Positions 6,327 to 9,302 of a stretch of 9,302 nt of DNA are shown here, piece by piece (within the stretch, counting starts at the first letter, position 1; the number at the start of each line of letters is the position of its first letter). The stretch is from contig CAZTMA010000178.1 in assembly GCA_964614645.1 (NCBI GenBank), forward strand, positions 1 to 9,302. The letters run 5' to 3'. This stretch comes from MWBF01 sp964614645 (lineage in GTDB: Bacteria > Chloroflexota > Anaerolineae > CG2-30-64-16). The notes under the pieces are model-generated. The model was not told where the DNA came from. It did no database searches and saw nothing but the letters and a program-made list of their open reading frames with translations. Made by a program: the position numbers and the translations under genes.

Positions 6327-7490
6327 TCATCCTGTCCCATCCGGCGACCACATGACTGGATAGACGCCCCACTTGCGGAACGCCCGGCACATGGCCGCGA
6401 TCTTCTCCGGCGTGTGTGCGACGTCCTGCGGGGTCGGGTACACCTTCGAGACGAGGCCCCCGTTGTGCCGCCCCAGGTGGTAGACCATCCGGCGCACGTA
6501 GTCCTCGATATCCGCCTCGCTGCCCGTGACCATCGTGTGCTGGATGTCCACCGGGCACCAGAATGCAAGGCTGCCGCCGACCGCCCGGTCGAGCGCGGCC
6601 AGCCCCATGTTCTCCTGCTGGTCCATCTGGATGACGTTCAGCCCGCAGTCCACCAGGCGCGGGAGAAAAGGCAGGATGTAGCCGCACGAGTGCATCCATA
6701 CATCCAACCCGCGGGCGTGCGCGTGTTCCCACAACTGCCGGTAGCGCGGCGCGAAGTACCGATCCCACAGCTTCGGGCTGATGAAGGTGCGGTCCTGCAT
6801 CCCCCAGTCGTCGTACCACATGACGCCGTGGACGCCGCTGTCCGCATACAGGTCGATGCACATGAGCTGCGACTCGGCAAAGCGATCCAGCAGGCGGTTG
6901 ACCTCCGCCGGGTGCTCGTACAGGTCAGCGAGGAAGGGAGACAGCCCGCGCAGGCCGTGGGCCGCCTCGTAGAGCGACGGGTACTGCAGCACGCCGAGGT
7001 AGTACATATCGGGTGCGGCCGTGACCTGCCGGCGGATATCCGCCAGCGGCTCCAGCGGGGGCGGGGTGGTCAGCAGGCGCAGCACCTCGTCGAGCCGCGA
7101 TAAGTCGGCAAGCGCGGGTTCCGCGACCTCCCCGTTGCCCGACGGCCCGAAACGCTCCCAGCGCGTGCCCCATTCATCGAACCGCCGCCAGCGCCGCGTG
7201 GGTTGGTCCTCACCGTTACCCGCCATGCGGTTGAGGAGTGCAGCATCCTCAGATGCGGCATGGCCTTCTGTGTTGAGTGGGTCCGTCCGCATTTGAGAAT
7301 GCGGACTTCTCTCAACGACAGTGCCTTGGCTCACTTCATACCAGTCGGTTGACAGTCCGGTGCGGGGGCGCGGGGGCCAGAGCCAGACGATGTCGTTCGG
7401 CAGGCCGTCGGTCAGGAGATGGGGGATGTGATCCGGTCCCTGGAAATGGATGGCGCGGCGTACGCGCTCGAGGCTCTGCATGGTTTTCAC
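6327..7490 (-). CDS. URO-D/MtaA-like (uroporphyrinogen decarboxylase family) protein
   Basis: 387 residues from a GTG at 7490, 3 nt after the GH2 stop, so translation is probably coupled. An ATG at 7481 (MQSLERVRRAIHF) fits the family's usual N-terminus at least as well; neither start has a strong ribosome site. The fold is indicated by SLERVRRAIHFQGPDHIP at the start, DDWGMQ, PKLWDRYFAPRY and the HSCG motif (His267, Cys269). Such proteins are paralogues of haem-pathway HemE and of corrinoid:CoM methyltransferases, and many sit in sugar-degradation loci with no known role. HSCG gives two of the three zinc ligands of the MtaA type; the late Cys expected in a GCG-like segment is not seen (GGLVSKVYPTP instead), though Cys282 and Cys312 exist. 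It is therefore unlikely to be true HemE or a standard MtaA. Residues about 59-86 carry two palindromic repeats and look like an insertion before RRFDEWGTRW. Confidence 0.85.
   Translation of the reverse strand: MKTMQSLERVRRAIHFQGPDHIPHLLTDGLPNDIVWLWPPRPRTGLSTDWYEVSQGTVVERSPHSQMRTDPLNTEGHAASEDAALLNRMAGNGEDQPTRRWRRFDEWGTRWERFGPSGNGEVAEPALADLSRLDEVLRLLTTPPPLEPLADIRRQVTAAPDMYYLGVLQYPSLYEAAHGLRGLSPFLADLYEHPAEVNRLLDRFAESQLMCIDLYADSGVHGVMWYDDWGMQDRTFISPKLWDRYFAPRYRQLWEHAHARGLDVWMHSCGYILPFLPRLVDCGLNVIQMDQQENMGLAALDRAVGGSLAFWCPVDIQHTMVTGSEADIEDYVRRMVYHLGRHNGGLVSKVYPTPQDVAHTPEKIAAMCRAFRKWGVYPVMWSPDGTG
7235..7260. repeat. Palindromic repeat in the URO-D-like gene, inverted copy
   Basis: GCATC-CTCA-GATGC forms the core hairpin (7243-7256). 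On the plus strand the unit resembles the minus-strand form of the 5038-5059 repeat (GGAGT, GCATCCTCAGA and GCGG shared), so it lies in the opposite orientation to the copy at 7285-7306. It is translated in frame as part of H-A-A-S-E-D-A-A-L-L. Confidence 0.65.
7285..7306. repeat. 22-bp palindromic repeat in the URO-D-like gene
   Basis: A perfect 8-bp stem GTCCGCAT / ATGCGGAC around a 6-nt loop. It is flanked by a second complementary pair, GTTGAG (7272-7277) and CTCAAC (7311-7316). It is read as S-P-H-S-Q-M-R-T-D, nearly the same peptide as in the esterase gene. Confidence 0.85.
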
Positions 7491-7493
7491 TTT

Positions 7494-9302
7494 CTACGCA
7501 TCCAGCAGCCGTGCGGCGAAGATCCGCGCGGCCGGGTTGCCGGCTGTGCGGCCCGCCAGCGCGACCTGGCAGATGGTCACCCGGCCCGCGCCGCAGGGCC
7601 GTTGTGCCGCGGCCCACGCGGGCCCCCACTTGCCCTGCCAATCGCCGTTGCCGCTGAGCAAGATGGGCGACCATCCTTCATCGGGCGAAACGCTGAACGT
7701 CGAGCCGAGCAGCGGTGTAACGTAGCCCGCATCGGCATCATACCAGAAGCGGAAGTCGTGCGGCTGGAAGCCCGCGACGAGTGGGTGTCCGGTCGCACGC
7801 GACGCGAAGTGCCGGGCGTTCATGCCTGCGATTCTCACCTCCACCCTGTCGCCGCAGATGGTGTGCTCGCCCGGCGGCAGGTTCAGGAAGATGGCATGCG
7901 CGCCTGCACGCACGGCATGTTCGATGGACTCTGCCTGCTTCTCATAGTCATAGGGGTCGCTGATGATAATGACCTGGTCGTCTGGTGAGTCCGTTCGGTC
8001 GGCCGGTAGCCCCAGCTCGTGGGCCAACCGCGCTGCTGCGCTGTTATCGCCTCCGACTACACGCACAGGCCGCGTCTCGACGGCGACCGGCGGGAACAGG
8101 GTGATTTCCAGGCTTGTGTCGTGCCACACCGCCCCGTCTGCACCCACGAGGCCTAGTCGGACGACTGCATCCGTGCGACTCTCCACCGTTGGGGCCGTGA
8201 TCTCGATCGCGCCCTGGTATGCGCTGCTGCAGACCGGGATGTCGGCCGGCGCGGCCTGGCTGAAGACGATCTGGCCGCCCACCTCTAGTTGGTAGTGGAG
8301 CGTCGCGCCATCCGGTGCATGGTCCAGGTCGTTGCACACCCACGCCTCGAACGCCATGCGCTCCCCGGCCCAGAAGCCGGTGCGGTCGCTGCGCAGGTTG
8401 ATCATCAGCGGGGTCAACGCGTCGCGATAGACGAAGTACGCAGGCTTCGGGCCGCGCTCCACGTCCATGATGGTCTTCATCCAGCCGGACGGGAATGCGT
8501 CGATGAACAGGTGGATGGCGATGGACACCATGCGGCTGTCGCGGCGGAACGCATCGGTCATCAGTCGCGTGGCCCAGGCCTGGTGCGCCTGGCTGGCCGC
8601 AACCCAGTCTGAGACCGTGTGCTGCGTCTCGAACCACATATAGTGGAACCGGCCCGTCTGCGCGCCGACGATGCGGTCGGGCATCCACGTCCGTTCCTCA
8701 TCGGCATCGGCGGGCAGCCATGCGGGGGGGTAGTGGCCGCGCATCACGTGGACCGGGTCCAGTCCCTCCGAGCCGAACTCGCCGCAGCCGTAGCGCCACC
8801 CCGGCTTGACCTTCTGCCAGTACCCGCGATGCAGCCGGCCCAAGTCCACCCCGTGCCCGTTGTACCAGCCGCAGTAGCAGTGGTTGTCCGGCAGGCTCGG
8901 GCCGGGTGGGTCATAGTCGCCGTCTACCGGTTTGATGACGCGGTCGGGGTTCTCCTGGCGGACGGCATGGCTGGCCGCCTCGAAGAAGCGCTCCAGCTCC
9001 GGCCGCGACAGGTGCCGGTGGAGCTTGCCGCGGCCCATGGGGAACGGCTCGTTGATGTAGGTCACCATGATGTTGCACGGATGCCCGCGCACCAACCGCT
9101 CCATCTCTCCGGCCTGGCGCACCGCCTCGCTGAACTGGTTGCGGCGCAGCATCCCGAACAGCGGCAGGTCCGTCTGCGTCAGCAGGCCGAGCCGGTCGCA
9201 GAAGTCGTAGACCTCTGCCTGCACGGGCCGCTGGGTGAGCCGCCAGAAGTTCATGTGGCAGATTTTCGCCAGCAGGATGTCGTCGATGAGCTGGTCCCAG
9301 TC
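7494..9302 (-). CDS. Glycoside hydrolase family 2 enzyme (partial, 5' end beyond right edge)
   Basis: Hydrolyses beta-linked sugars by a retaining mechanism (beta-galactosidase, glucuronidase or mannosidase class; which one is not readable). The frame is open to the right edge and shows 602 residues; the N-terminal jelly-roll and immunoglobulin-like domains and the start of the barrel lie outside. The visible part opens in the TIM barrel with the family's MNFWRLTQRPVQAEVYDFCD pattern. YINEPF carries the acid/base Glu (codon 9050-9048) and CGEFGSEG the likely nucleophile Glu (codon 8780-8778), 90 residues apart, a spacing close to that of GH2 beta-glucuronidases. A beta-sandwich (PLMINLRSDRTGFWAGERMAFEAW onward) follows. 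The last 170 residues or so contain VIIISDPYDY, HAIFLNLPPGEH and GAGRVTICQVALAGR, and look like an amidotransferase-like Rossmann appendage. It heads the four-gene run and ends 3 nt before the next start. Family confident, specificity unknown. Confidence 0.88.
   Translation of the reverse strand, partial: DWDQLIDDILLAKICHMNFWRLTQRPVQAEVYDFCDRLGLLTQTDLPLFGMLRRNQFSEAVRQAGEMERLVRGHPCNIMVTYINEPFPMGRGKLHRHLSRPELERFFEAASHAVRQENPDRVIKPVDGDYDPPGPSLPDNHCYCGWYNGHGVDLGRLHRGYWQKVKPGWRYGCGEFGSEGLDPVHVMRGHYPPAWLPADADEERTWMPDRIVGAQTGRFHYMWFETQHTVSDWVAASQAHQAWATRLMTDAFRRDSRMVSIAIHLFIDAFPSGWMKTIMDVERGPKPAYFVYRDALTPLMINLRSDRTGFWAGERMAFEAWVCNDLDHAPDGATLHYQLEVGGQIVFSQAAPADIPVCSSAYQGAIEITAPTVESRTDAVVRLGLVGADGAVWHDTSLEITLFPPVAVETRPVRVVGGDNSAAARLAHELGLPADRTDSPDDQVIIISDPYDYEKQAESIEHAVRAGAHAIFLNLPPGEHTICGDRVEVRIAGMNARHFASRATGHPLVAGFQPHDFRFWYDADAGYVTPLLGSTFSVSPDEGWSPILLSGNGDWQGKWGPAWAAAQRPCGAGRVTICQVALAGRTAGNPAARIFAARLLDA

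Noticed and set aside
6252..7103. A 283-codon plus-strand frame opposite the URO-D-like gene
   Set aside because: No domain, no ribosome site, and it starts inside the intergenic repeat; it is a shadow of the real gene.
5038..7306. CRISPR-like or attachment-site interpretation of the palindromic repeats
   Set aside because: Only a few copies, far apart, inside open genes, with no regular spacers, cas genes, integrase or target-site duplication visible.

Overview
The window is GC-rich and densely coding, probably from an uncultured environmental bacterium. The phosphofructokinase type, the strong SD sequences and the dispersed palindromic and short tandem repeats remind me of Chloroflexota (Anaerolineae-like) genomes. 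That assignment is an inference from memory and no marker gene here settles it. No transposase, phage gene, CRISPR array, tRNA or rRNA is visible.

Layout. (1) Positions 1-776, minus strand: the 5' part of a group III 6-phosphofructokinase gene that runs off the left edge. (2) Positions 777-1012: a divergent intergenic region carrying the SD sites of both flanking genes and a few short inverted repeats. (3) Positions 1013-1768, plus strand: a complete classical short-chain dehydrogenase. (4) Positions 1781-1827: a perfect 15-bp hairpin between convergent genes. (5) Positions 1827-9302, minus strand: four genes in one direction. In transcription order they are a glycoside hydrolase family 2 enzyme (5' end outside the window), a URO-D/MtaA-like protein 3 nt downstream of it, a large double alpha/beta-hydrolase (acetyl xylan esterase-like), and a GH141-like right-handed beta-helix protein with a twin-arginine signal.

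The four minus-strand genes look like a complex-carbohydrate catabolic cluster. The likely roles are a beta-helix glycosidase acting outside the cell, an intracellular GH2 and a deacetylase trimming the products, and a URO-D-fold protein of unknown role. The cluster is not obviously linked to the pfk/SDR pair. No transporter, regulator or corrinoid protein is visible, so the substrate is unknown.

The most unusual signal is repeat invasion of coding sequence. Four short repeat tracts lie inside the esterase and URO-D genes without breaking the frame: a 63-bp double G/C hairpin (exactly 21 codons); a 22-bp palindrome present in both genes in the same orientation and frame, giving the peptide pattern S-P-H-x-Q-x-R-T in each; a second, inverted relative of it in the URO-D gene; and a 7-bp tandem repeat in the esterase linker. 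The two long gaps inside the operon also share a nested inverted repeat built on ATCCGTTTATCC. This resembles the protein-coding palindromic elements known from Rickettsia, in an unrelated genome.
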